Source of the DNA: Edaphobacter aggregans DSM 19364
GTDB lineage: Bacteria; Acidobacteriota; Terriglobia; Terriglobales; Acidobacteriaceae
NCBI RefSeq assembly: GCF_000745965.1
Contig: NZ_JQKI01000037.1
Location: 1-64,000, forward strand
Length of the DNA: 64,000 bases
Direction: 5' to 3'
A model generated the notes under the pieces. The model saw only the letters and a program-made list of their open reading frames with translations. It ran no database searches and had not been told where the DNA came from. The position numbers and the translations under genes were made by a program. Shown here in pieces: positions 8,474 to 17,179 of the stretch; position 1 is the first letter of the stretch; every line of letters starts with the position of its first letter.

Positions 8474-9034
8474 ATGAAAACGAAATCACAAGTATCCAAG
8501 AACGTGACCACGAACAACCCGGACGAGAAGAGACAGGGGATGAAGGTACGCACGGTTGTCACCGGCCATGACGCCAAGGGCCGGGCTGTTTTTGTGCGGG
8601 ACGAGCAAGTCGATGGGACGCCCATCCCTGGCTTAGGAGAGCTCGCCTTCCTCTGGAATGCCGATGAGCCCGCAACCTACCCGAACGTGGGGAACAATCC
8701 GGCGGCGCCCGGTATATTCCCACCCGTAGGTGGCATCCGCTACATCATAGGGACGTACTTGCCCGGCGTGATTGCACCAGAACCCACTCCCGAGATGCAC
8801 CTCGAGGATGGCGACGAACCCGGTGGAGCTAACGACGGCTTTCACAGGACTGACACGACGGATTTCGGGGTCCTTCTCTCCGGCAACATGGCACTCGAGC
8901 TCGACGATGGCGCGGAGGTGGTGCTGTCTCCCGGCGATGTCCTGATCGAGAACGGAACTCGGCACCGTTGGCGCGTCGTTGGGGACGTGCCGGCCACCCT
9001 GGCTTCTTTCATCATCGGAGCCCGCCGCCGTTAG
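8474..9034 (+). CDS. Cupin-domain protein
   Basis: A 186-residue protein with a C-terminal cupin barrel: FHRTDTTDFGVLLSG then MALELDDGAEVVLSPGDV, and a second motif ENGTRHRWRVVGDVPA. The histidines fit the cupin metal site; the first motif has Asp/Asp in place of the second His-Glu spacing, as in many small DUF-type cupins. AAGGAA is 9 nt before the ATG at 8474. Co-directional with the SDR, 50 bp after it, so probably one transcript under the divergent TetR. SDR-cupin pairs are common in catabolic or detoxification islands. No substrate can be assigned. Confidence 0.78.
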   Translation: MKTKSQVSKNVTTNNPDEKRQGMKVRTVVTGHDAKGRAVFVRDEQVDGTPIPGLGELAFLWNADEPATYPNVGNNPAAPGIFPPVGGIRYIIGTYLPGVIAPEPTPEMHLEDGDEPGGANDGFHRTDTTDFGVLLSGNMALELDDGAEVVLSPGDVLIENGTRHRWRVVGDVPATLASFIIGARRR

Positions 9035-9563
9035 GTTCCGGCCTGCGCGTGAGGTGGCGATTGCCATGACACGGGAGGACCCTTGTGGTTACAGGGTGGA
9101 AGCAGCTCGAGCGAAAGAGTACGCGGCGCCGACGCGGCGGCACCACAGGCAGCGGACTTGCGGCGGAGCAGGGGCTAGGCGTTCAGAGAGTCGAGGCCGT
9201 TCCTGTTCCCGCTCAGGCAAGGGATCGCACCGCCAATCCTCGTCACGCAAAAAACGTAACTAGTAAAAAGAGCTGATTCTGGTTGCGGAGGAGGAGGTAT
9301 GCGGAGACGCGGCTCTAACAACTCCGCGAGATGACCGTTGTCGTCGCTGATACAGGAGATCGAGGCGATCGAAAGCGCAAAGCCACAAAATGCAACGACC
9401 ACCCCGTCGCTTATCCCAGCGGATGCGCAACAACCGCAATATCAACCCATCGTGGACGGTGTCCTCATCGATCCGCGTTGCCCCTCGGTGCTCGCCAGCT
9501 AGTGATTGCGGCCAGAGCGTGACCAACTTTGGATTCAATCTTGAGACAACTAAGGAGAAAGAA
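9035..9563. other. Non-coding or decayed stretch, nothing recognised
   Basis: About 530 bases after the cupin gene. A plus-strand frame near 9085-9276 is basic and low in complexity. I could not link it to a known family and regard it as chance or debris. Confidence 0.35.
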
Positions 9564-11694
9564 ATGAAAATCTCGCAAACGTACCCAGCTGCTTTGATCG
9601 CAACTCACACCAACGATTCAGCGCCTCAGAGGCCCAAGTCAGCGCGCCGAGGCCTGATGCAGCGTCTCGGCGTTGCTTGAAACTGGAGTTTGTTCCTTCC
9701 TGCTGTTTCTGAAGATTTTCCTTCGCGATTGAATCTTTGGAGATTTCGGCGCTCAATTGGGATTGCAGCGTTGGGATTTCCTTCTCGATATCCAGCAATG
9801 ATGTCTCTGTGATTGTGGTCTTCACGACATCAGACAGGTTGAGACCCAATGTCTGAAAGTCTTTTACGGTTTCTTCTTGAAATTGGTCATATGCGCGCTT
9901 CAGCAGGCGGATCCGCTCTCGGATGTTTTGAATTGCCTTGATCCGCGCTGCGATAACTAACTGAGCAGCAGAATGCCGACCAGCGCGCTCATCAAGATTT
10001 GCGAGGGCATCTGAGGTCGAGTCCAGTTCGTTGGCTGCCAGAGCTTGGTCCGGACTCAGTTCATCGGTTGGTTTGGTAAGCGTTTCAGGTCGTAGCTTCT
10101 GGTGCTCTGCAATCTCCTTTATCTGAAGGCCTAGCTTCTCGTTCAGATTCTTTCTTATCTCTGGCTGTAGTTGATCCTCTATACCGGAGATGTCTTGGTT
10201 CAATCGGTTGAGCTGTTTCCTGAAGTCAGCGAGTTGGTCTCTGTAACTTCTCTCTTGCTGTTCAATTAGCTGATCAAAATCCAATGCTCCAAGCCGGATG
10301 GAGTCTCCGGCATGTGAGAAGATCACTGCCTTTAGTTCGCGTTCAAACGCATTGGACCTACCAGACACAGGTTCGTTGCAAAGCTCCTCAAAGCGACCTT
10401 GAGGGATATAGCGAACAAGTTCTACCTTCTCTGAGGGCGTGTCATCATTGAGGTTCTGGCCTCCTTCATCGCTTGAGTCGCACCAGACAAGCCTTCCAAC
10501 GAAGTGCTTTGCAGGCTCTCCCGATTTCCCCCGGAAACGCTCTTTCTTGAGAAATGTAAAATGCACCCTCTGGTGAGAATGGCCGAGCAGAGCGATAACA
10601 TCGGCAAGCGCGCTTTTCCCGCTTCCCTTATTGCCGATGATGGCGACAAGGTCAGTGTTCAGGGGCACAGAGCATCCGTCTAGCCACTTGTCAGTCAATG
10701 CACTGCCGGCAACTTTGGCGATTTCCACTTTGTCAATGAAATATCTCTTTTGTCCAGCCACCTCAAGTAGCTTGGACGGTACTTCGCCAATGAAAGTACG
10801 TGACTCTGGCTCCTTTATGGCCTGTAAGAGACCAAGAAAACTGGGGTCGGCCTTTACCCAGCAATACCGCTTTTCGTCTGGTTCAAAGAGTCTGGCAATC
10901 TCGTGAGCGTCGGAACCGTGAAAGCAAGGCTTCAGCGTCTTGTATTGGCTTTTTATGCTTGTCGCAGGAATACCCGGTTTCTGCCCAAGGTAGTGCTTCC
11001 GGTCTGAAGGGTTCCCACTAAAGATGAAGTCGGAACGGCACAGCAGTTCATCTCGAGTTGCGGCAAAGCTATCTAGCGGCAGGCCGCTGATCCCATCACT
11101 TCCATTAGCGATACCGACAACGCTGTTATCTGTTAACCATTTATCGTTTTGGAGCCATTCGAAAATGTCAGTGTGGGATGGCTTGAATTGCTCCACCCCA
11201 AGCCTATAAGCAGCCGTTTCGTCGTGCAGCGAGGGGTCTTGTTGTCTCGCAAATTGAATCAACTCCTCACGAATGCAACCATAGTCTTGCTGTTTGTACT
11301 TAAATTTCAGATTTCTAAGAGACTTCTTTAGTTTGTCAATATGGAGAGGGTCTGCAGCATTTACAAGCAAATGGATATTCAAAGCCTGACCCGTTTTGGT
11401 GTGGGGCAGGCTCCTGAATTCGATGTTGGGCAAAAGAAGGACAGATGACAATCTCGGGTGTTTCGTATCTTGCTGAAGAGCGACAAGTCTTTCATAGCCG
11501 TCGATGGACATGTAGTCTGTTATGCCTATGACGGCAATTTTGTGACGGGCCACCGCCTCCTCAAGCGCGTTTACGTAGTCGTCCCATTGCACATTTACGA
11601 ATGAGGTTCCAAGAAGACTTGCTGGTGTGTGAACATGCAAATCCCGTCGACGCCATTCTGCCCCTCGTGGCCAGATATTTGAATCTACCGTCAT
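9550..11694 (-). CDS. TrlF-type PHP domain/AAA ATPase, C-terminally truncated
   Basis: A 714-residue protein. The N-terminus is a PHP phosphoesterase-like domain: RRDLHVHTPAS (D18, H20, H22), VIGITDY (55-61) and CFHGSDAHE (257-265), which supply metal ligands. A P-loop GNKGSGKS follows at 354-361, then a long coiled coil from about 480 to 670. In full-length TrlF-like ATPases the coiled coil is followed by a second ATPase half with ABC-type signature and Walker B. Here that half is missing, and the last 40 residues after SSFKQ look unrelated, so the gene is probably truncated near 9680. It lies 47 bp after the DUF2130 gene on the same strand. Relatives occur near defence and restriction genes. 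Confidence 0.8.
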   Translation of the reverse strand: MTVDSNIWPRGAEWRRRDLHVHTPASLLGTSFVNVQWDDYVNALEEAVARHKIAVIGITDYMSIDGYERLVALQQDTKHPRLSSVLLLPNIEFRSLPHTKTGQALNIHLLVNAADPLHIDKLKKSLRNLKFKYKQQDYGCIREELIQFARQQDPSLHDETAAYRLGVEQFKPSHTDIFEWLQNDKWLTDNSVVGIANGSDGISGLPLDSFAATRDELLCRSDFIFSGNPSDRKHYLGQKPGIPATSIKSQYKTLKPCFHGSDAHEIARLFEPDEKRYCWVKADPSFLGLLQAIKEPESRTFIGEVPSKLLEVAGQKRYFIDKVEIAKVAGSALTDKWLDGCSVPLNTDLVAIIGNKGSGKSALADVIALLGHSHQRVHFTFLKKERFRGKSGEPAKHFVGRLVWCDSSDEGGQNLNDDTPSEKVELVRYIPQGRFEELCNEPVSGRSNAFERELKAVIFSHAGDSIRLGALDFDQLIEQQERSYRDQLADFRKQLNRLNQDISGIEDQLQPEIRKNLNEKLGLQIKEIAEHQKLRPETLTKPTDELSPDQALAANELDSTSDALANLDERAGRHSAAQLVIAARIKAIQNIRERIRLLKRAYDQFQEETVKDFQTLGLNLSDVVKTTITETSLLDIEKEIPTLQSQLSAEISKDSIAKENLQKQQEGTNSSFKQRRDAASGLGALTWASEALNRWCELRSKQLGTFARFSFLSP
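9564..9680 (+). CDS. 38-residue ORF with strong RBS, probably a truncated 5' gene end
   Basis: ATG at 9564 is preceded by a very good AAGGAG 8 nt upstream and encodes MKISQTYPAALIATHT, then a basic tail RPKSARRGLMQRLGVA and TGA. The gene overlaps the 3' end of the TrlF-like ATPase on the other strand. The protein similarity of that ATPase appears to stop at about 9680, so both genes may end at one recombination joint. It could be a genuine small protein, but a fragment of a lost longer gene is equally likely. Confidence 0.35.
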   Translation: MKISQTYPAALIATHTNDSAPQRPKSARRGLMQRLGVA

Positions 11695-11741
11695 CGTCTT
11701 ATTGTCCTCATTGCCCCTTACAGAAGATCCTTTGGAGCAAG

Positions 11742-13490
11742 TTAGCCTACACTCAGCGCTGAAATTCCAGGCAACTCCAAGCCTTCTATTTCGCGCAGAG
11801 ACTTGCCTGCAATTCCTTGGAGATCACCATACATCCCAACCGTTGCACCTATTACTCGCTCGATTTGTTCTTCGCGCTTCGCCCATTGCTTCATGATCGC
11901 CTTTCGTTCCTTGTCCAAGTCTTCCTGCATGGAGGAAAACGCCTCAACTATCGCCTCAACGCGTTGGCGGAAGCGTGGTCCTGTTAGATATTGGTAGACC
12001 ATCTCAGCCTTTGTTTGCTGCCCTTCGGTGATGAGTTTCGCTGTGCTCACCTGAAGGAGCGTATGGCGCAGGATGGTGGCAACAGGCAAAAGAGAGCGAG
12101 GATGTGTGATCCAAACGCCATCAATAACATCGAAGGTCTCGATGCCTTCGGGTAAGGTCTTGGAGATGAGCACGGATATATCTGCCTTGGCTGTGCGCTG
12201 ATCGTCGCGCAACTTCGGGAGCCATCCGTTACTCCAATTCTTCGTGCGCTTCGTTTCCCAAAGAATCGTGCCGCTCGTCAGGCCGCTTGAACTGATTACT
12301 CGCTGGAGCGTGTCGCCTCCGAATTCCCCCTTGGGAACAGGCTCAATTGCGTCGTATGGGAATCTGGCTCGGAGGAGATTTTCCAATTCTAGCTCCTGAA
12401 CCTCACCCTGCAACTGCTGGGAACCTTGCTCGGCCTTTTGTTTCAGCTCCTCGATCTTCTGCTGCATTGAGGCAATGGTTTGATCCTTTTCCATCACCTT
12501 GAGCCTGAGACCTTCTTCGGCTTCCCTCTTTGCCTGTGAGCGGACTTCGGTAAGGCCATCCTGTACGCGCTTCTCCACGGTCAATTCCAGCTCGCGTTTT
12601 GCGTCGTCCAACTCACGCTGCTTCTTGATTAGCTCTGCTTGCGCCTTCTGGGCTTCGGCCAGCTTTTCGTCACGCACCTTGAGAACTTCTTGTAGCTCTG
12701 TCAACTCCTGGGCTTTCGACTCAAGTTCTGCCGCACTGGCGAGCTTGGCCTTTTTCCACTCCTCATCAACCACTCGCGCTCGTTCTGTTTTGAGTTGCTC
12801 TGCCACCTGATCTGTCACTTGCTGTTCAAGCGTTCGCTTCTCTTCGAGGATCCGCTTTTCATTGTCGCGTACTGCCTGTTCACGTTGGGCTATCAGCTCG
12901 TCCTTCTGCTTGAATTCTTCGATGTTTTGTTGCATCGCGGCAATGGCTTGATCCTTTTCCATCACCTTGAGCTTGTGCCCTTCTTCGGCCTCCTGCTTTG
13001 CCTGAGAGCGGACTTCGGTAAGGCCTTCCTGTACACGCGTCTCTACGGTCAGCTCCAATTCACGTTTTGCGTCATCCAGCTCACGCTGTTTCTTGATTAG
13101 CTCGGCTTGGGCTTTCTGAGCCTCGGCGAGCTTCTCGCCGCGGGCTTTGAGAATTTCTTGAAGCTCGGTCAATTCTCGCGCTTTTGTCTCAAGTTCTGCC
13201 GCGCTGGCGAGTTTGGCCTTTTTCGACTCTTCTTCGACCACTCGCGCTCGTTCGGTTTTGAGTTGCTCCGCCACTTGATCCGCGACGTGCTGTCCAAGCA
13301 AGCGCTTCTCTTCGAGGACCTGCTTCTCCTTGTCACGCACTACCTGTTCGCGGTGGGCTATCTCCTCATCTTTCTGAGATAGTTGCTTCTCAAATTGGTG
13401 ACGAGTCGCTTCGATCAGTGGTGCGGCAAGAGATTCTGTTAACCGAATTTCGCTTCTGCATTTTGGGCAGGTAATTGTCGGTTCTGTCAT
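11742..13490 (-). CDS. DUF2130 protein: zinc ribbon, coiled coil, nuclease-like domain
   Basis: A 582-residue protein. The N-terminus has a half zinc ribbon, CPKC at 8-11. Residues about 45-355 are a charged coiled coil, and the C-terminal domain carries FPYDAIEPVPKGEFGGD, then TILWETKRTKNW and DGVWITHPR. The D (395) with E-x-K (414-416) fits a PD-(D/E)xK endonuclease core, the predicted fold of DUF2130 (COG4487). Typical members are about 430 residues; the excess is an internal 156-residue duplication of the coil. It sits between the SNF2 helicase and the PHP/ATPase in one direction, so co-expression is likely. Function in the family is unproven. Confidence 0.82.
   Translation of the reverse strand: MTEPTITCPKCRSEIRLTESLAAPLIEATRHQFEKQLSQKDEEIAHREQVVRDKEKQVLEEKRLLGQHVADQVAEQLKTERARVVEEESKKAKLASAAELETKARELTELQEILKARGEKLAEAQKAQAELIKKQRELDDAKRELELTVETRVQEGLTEVRSQAKQEAEEGHKLKVMEKDQAIAAMQQNIEEFKQKDELIAQREQAVRDNEKRILEEKRTLEQQVTDQVAEQLKTERARVVDEEWKKAKLASAAELESKAQELTELQEVLKVRDEKLAEAQKAQAELIKKQRELDDAKRELELTVEKRVQDGLTEVRSQAKREAEEGLRLKVMEKDQTIASMQQKIEELKQKAEQGSQQLQGEVQELELENLLRARFPYDAIEPVPKGEFGGDTLQRVISSSGLTSGTILWETKRTKNWSNGWLPKLRDDQRTAKADISVLISKTLPEGIETFDVIDGVWITHPRSLLPVATILRHTLLQVSTAKLITEGQQTKAEMVYQYLTGPRFRQRVEAIVEAFSSMQEDLDKERKAIMKQWAKREEQIERVIGATVGMYGDLQGIAGKSLREIEGLELPGISALSVG
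12440..13375 (-). repeat. 468-bp tandem duplication inside the DUF2130 gene
   Basis: Two adjacent, highly similar copies (about 12440-12907 and 12908-13375) with a 468-bp period, for example CTCGCGCTCGTTC at 12773 and again at 13241. The period is exactly 156 codons, so the frame is kept and the coiled coil is lengthened by one unit. Copies differ mainly at third positions and a few residues, so the duplication is not brand new. Confidence 0.85.
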
Positions 13491-13640
13491 TGGTCCCCAG
13501 TTGTCTGAAACTCTGTTATGGATGCTTTGAGTCAGTCGGAAGCTAAGAATTAGCTGGTCGTATGAGACTCTTGAGATTCACTTTATTTCCATTACTTAGC
13601 CTGTCGGGATTCCTTCAACCACTGCTGATTCGTTCATTTC

Positions 13641-15509
13641 TCATGCGAGACTCCAGCGAATGGTAAACAGCGGGGACAGCTCCTGCTGCTGTTTGAGCTT
13701 GCCTTCAATGTCCGCGATCAGCGCTTCACGCCTTGCCTCAACCTCATCCTGAGCGACGAACAGGTCTTTCCTACGCTGATTGCGTGCGACAGTGAGGTCC
13801 TTCAGTTGCCTCTGGTGCTCTAGCTTCTCCTGCAAGCCTAATGCCGCGACAGAATCACGTCGTATCTCGCGAATCTCTTTGTCCAAGTCTTTGATCTCCT
13901 GCTCCAGGCCGAACTTCAGGTCTTCCGTCCATCGGTCAAGCTTCTCGATTTCCGCATCAAGCCACTTGCCGTTACGTTCCTCAAGCTCTCGAAGTACCCG
14001 TTGCTGTTCGCTTTGAACCCCGTTGGTCAAACCATCGGGTGCTTCCAAAAGCAGCGGTTGGCCGGCTTCGGCAGTTAGATCGAAGAGGCGCTTACATGCG
14101 ACGGCGTCCATCGGCTGCCCGTTATCCAGAACGCCAGCAAGCAGGATGTGGTCTTCGGTCTCCAATCCGTTCAATGTAAAGCGAGCACTTGTGAGCCAAC
14201 CGCTGCGGACCGGCAGAGATTCCAGAAGGGCAATACGTTTGCCGCTACCGCTGAGATCGAAGCGAAGCTCAACCTTTGGCGTAGGGAGTGCGCAGCAATT
14301 GGTCAAAACCTGTTGAGCAAGGGGATGACCGATGCGGTAGGTGTTGGCTTCTTCGATCTGCTTACCCATGCGGTATGGACCTGGATGGATCGGGTGCTGC
14401 TTTTGTTCGGCTGCTGCAAACGGGTCGTGTTCCAAGTAGAAGCTGTGGCAGGAAGATTCAAACCGGGCATAGGGCGCGAGATAGAAAGCAGTTAGTCGCC
14501 AAAGCAGTTCTTCAAAGCGTCCGAGCGATTTCGCGCTGGCGACGCGAACCCGCTCGATGACCTCCTGGTCAAAGTTGTTGAGGAGCTGTTCGCTTGCGTC
14601 ACTCCGTGCCTGGCTGATCTGGGATTCAAGTTCTTTCTGCAACTGATCGAACTGAAACTCGATCTGTTCGGTCGTGCGGCACTGTTGGTAGATGCCGACG
14701 ATGCGCTTCTCGAAGTCGACACCGGACTCAATCGCTCCGATGACTTCATCGCTCGCCCCAAAGACGCCGTCGAAAAGTTTGAACTTCTCCGCAAGCAACT
14801 GATACACCCGCACGTCGGCGGCATTCGACTTGTTGAGGAAGTTGACGACTACAACGTCGTACTTCTGACCGTAGCGATGGCATCGGCCGATTCGCTGCTC
14901 GATCCGCTGGGGGTTCCACGGCATGTCGTAGTTGACGACCAGATTGCAGAACTGGAGATTGATGCCTTCGGCAGCCGCCTCCGTCGCAATCATGATGTTC
15001 GCTTGATCGCGGAAATACTCCACGAGAGCGGCGCGTTTGTCGGCGGTGGGCGAGCCGGTGATACGGTCTGTTCCGGCGTGCTGCTTCATCCAATTCTGGT
15101 AGATTTCGCGGCTGCCTGGGTCGGTGTTCGTACCATTAAAGAGAACGACCTTGCCCGCAAAGTCTGTCTTCTGTAACAGGTTGTATAGGTATTCCTGAGT
15201 CCGGCGGGACTCGGTAAAGATGATGGCTTTTTGCTGGAGGGCGCCTGTCTGTGCATCCGCTTGAACAGTTCGGGCGGCCTCAAATCCTCGGCGAAGGGCG
15301 GTGAGTAGCACCTCGCCCTTTGAATTCGTACGGATTGCCTTGGCTAGATCGTGGAATTTTCGCAGCTTTTCCTTCTCGGAGCGAAGCTCAGCGAGCTGTT
15401 CCTTGCTTAGCCTTTCGGGTACCTTTTTCTCGTCGCCGAAAGCGTCCTCCGATTCTGAACCTTCGTCATCATCAACCCACTCCTCCTGCATTTCGGGCAA
15501 GGGTCTCAA
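13641..15509 (-). CDS. SNF2-family helicase, C-terminal part (split gene)
   Basis: 622 codons read from a TTG at 15509. It contains helicase lobe 2: QQKAIIFTESRRTQEYLYN (motif IV region), then AAAEGINLQFCNLVVNYDMP (motif V) and WNPQRIEQRIGRCHRYGQ (motif VI with arginine fingers). A charged coiled-coil tail of about 100 residues closes the protein. It lacks motifs I-III, which are in the preceding frame, so alone it cannot be an ATPase. Its first codons overlap the stop of that frame by four nucleotides (TTGA). The parts would join into a SNF2 ATPase of about 970 residues by a one-nucleotide shift. A frameshift mutation, an assembly error or translational coupling are all possible. Confidence 0.75.
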   Translation of the reverse strand: MRPLPEMQEEWVDDDEGSESEDAFGDEKKVPERLSKEQLAELRSEKEKLRKFHDLAKAIRTNSKGEVLLTALRRGFEAARTVQADAQTGALQQKAIIFTESRRTQEYLYNLLQKTDFAGKVVLFNGTNTDPGSREIYQNWMKQHAGTDRITGSPTADKRAALVEYFRDQANIMIATEAAAEGINLQFCNLVVNYDMPWNPQRIEQRIGRCHRYGQKYDVVVVNFLNKSNAADVRVYQLLAEKFKLFDGVFGASDEVIGAIESGVDFEKRIVGIYQQCRTTEQIEFQFDQLQKELESQISQARSDASEQLLNNFDQEVIERVRVASAKSLGRFEELLWRLTAFYLAPYARFESSCHSFYLEHDPFAAAEQKQHPIHPGPYRMGKQIEEANTYRIGHPLAQQVLTNCCALPTPKVELRFDLSGSGKRIALLESLPVRSGWLTSARFTLNGLETEDHILLAGVLDNGQPMDAVACKRLFDLTAEAGQPLLLEAPDGLTNGVQSEQQRVLRELEERNGKWLDAEIEKLDRWTEDLKFGLEQEIKDLDKEIREIRRDSVAALGLQEKLEHQRQLKDLTVARNQRRKDLFVAQDEVEARREALIADIEGKLKQQQELSPLFTIRWSLA

Positions 15510-16561
15510 AGTCCCTCAGCCATGATGGCGACCGGTTCTGCGGCTTGGTGTTGCTCTACTTCGGCTGACTCGAGCTTGTTGGCGAGTCCGAGAAGCGTGT
15601 CGGAAATCGCATAAGTTGAGGAAGCAAGCAGTTTCCGCAAGATGAGCGTCATGAGCTGACGTTGGCTGGCAGGGAGCGCGTATAGTTTCTCGCCTTTGAG
15701 GTAATCCGAGACAAGATCGTAGAGTTCTTGCTCTGCGGGACTGGGAACGAACTCCTGCACCATCGCGTGACGGTTGGTGTACGGAACGTAGGCGAGTACC
15801 TGCCTCCTAAGCGTCCGCTGACAAATCGGACGGAGACGCTGCTTCAACGCGTCGAAGTCTGCTTTTCCGGCTAGGCGGGCAAATTGCGCCCTAAAACGTC
15901 GCAGATCGCCGAAGGTAAATTCGTCAACGATGCTGACCAAGCCATATAGCTCAAGAAGGGAGTTCTGAAGCGGAGTTGCGGTTAGCAGAAGTTTTTGATG
16001 TCCAGTGAGCGCCTGCTTGATCGCGTTCGCAACCTTGTTGCCGGGTTTGTAGACATTCCTGAGCCGGTGGGCTTCGTCTATCACGACGAGATTCCAAGGC
16101 GTTGTTCGTAGGTAGGGCTCTTTGGAACGAGCAAATTGGAACGAGCAAATGATGATCTTCGGCTGCTCGAAGGGATTTAAATTGCCCGCTCGGACGGCCT
16201 CATTGAAAGTCTTGGCTTCCAGAATGACACTAGGAAGAAAGAATTTGTCTTGTAACTCCTGGCTCCACTGTTTGCGGAGGTTTGCCGGACAGATCACCAA
16301 CAAGGTGCGCCGTCGCTCGGCCCAACGTTGCGCCAGCAAAATACCCGCCTCGATTGTCTTTCCGAGTCCAACCTCGTCGGCGAGAATCGCGCCTTTTGAG
16401 AGTGGAGAGCGGAAAGCAAAGAGAGCGGCTTCAATCTGGTGGGGATTTAGATCAACTTGAGCATCAGAAAGCGCGGATGCCAATTTGTCGACGTTGTCAG
16501 AACTGGACCGCTTCGTCAGCTCGTGGGCAAAGAGCTTGGCGTGATAGTCGGTCATGTTCAT
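15506..16561 (-). CDS. SNF2-family helicase, N-terminal part (split gene)
   Basis: 351 codons from the ATG at 16561 (MNMTDYHAKLFAHEL), with GGAGAA about 13 nt upstream; a longer TTG start at 16588 is also open. It contains motif I GAILADEVGLGKTIEAG, motif Ia TLLVICPANLRKQW, motif II VVIDEAHRLRN and motif III LLLTATPLQN. These are complete lobe-1 features of the RapA/HepA-like SNF2 group used in bacterial chromatin, transcription and defence enzymes. The frame ends in TGA just before the lobe-2 frame starts. It is the first gene of the minus-strand set SNF2, DUF2130, TrlF. Confidence 0.78.
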   Translation of the reverse strand: MNMTDYHAKLFAHELTKRSSSDNVDKLASALSDAQVDLNPHQIEAALFAFRSPLSKGAILADEVGLGKTIEAGILLAQRWAERRRTLLVICPANLRKQWSQELQDKFFLPSVILEAKTFNEAVRAGNLNPFEQPKIIICSFQFARSKEPYLRTTPWNLVVIDEAHRLRNVYKPGNKVANAIKQALTGHQKLLLTATPLQNSLLELYGLVSIVDEFTFGDLRRFRAQFARLAGKADFDALKQRLRPICQRTLRRQVLAYVPYTNRHAMVQEFVPSPAEQELYDLVSDYLKGEKLYALPASQRQLMTLILRKLLASSTYAISDTLLGLANKLESAEVEQHQAAEPVAIMAEGL

Positions 16562-17179
16562 TAGCGCTAGGGATTCTCCGTGCACCAATTTTAGAGCATT
16601 ATCTCTACGAAAGTATTGGGAACATTAGACTTTCGCTGAGACCAGGGGGAGTCAGGGCTAAATTTGAGGGAGATTTTGCGCTCTTTTGCAGGCTGAGACC
16701 TTGATCGCTGCTGCTGGGCGTCGCATTCGGAACGCCGTCGCCAACACCAAAAAGTAAAACTCTACAAGATTGATACAGGGAACCCCAGCCACTACTTGAC
16801 CACCACTGCGTGCGTCCGTTTCCCGTCCAAGGTGCCCTCCTTTGCCTGGGAACTGCTTCGTGAAATTCCCTCACCATGATCTCTGCGACTTTGTTATCTC
16901 TATCGCCGACCTTCGATCACCAAGTGCGCGGTCCGGACAATGAGCCTGTTGAGGTAGGAGATTGACCCGGCATTCCCGCGAGCCCACCAGAAGCTCTATC
17001 GCGAGGAAGCAAAGTTTAGAGCTGAGGAATCTGAGGCGAAGCAGCACTGAACGAATTGGACAACCACAAAATGAGTAGCGGAAACCGTCCGGCATCGCCG
17101 GCGGCTGGAGTGAGCGAGGAGATTTCCTCCCTTATCCCAAAAGTGAAATGATGGAACGTTGCTGAACGAGGATAAAGCG
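16562..17179. other. Divergent intergenic region, no gene recognised
   Basis: About 620 bases separate the SNF2 start and the next plus-strand gene. Frames inside are short and low in protein character. Promoters for both directions presumably lie here, but I see no convincing -35/-10 pair. Confidence 0.4.

Noticed and set aside
9085-9276. 63-codon basic ORF after the cupin gene
   Set aside because: Composition is repetitive Arg/Thr/Gly with no good RBS and no family resemblance.
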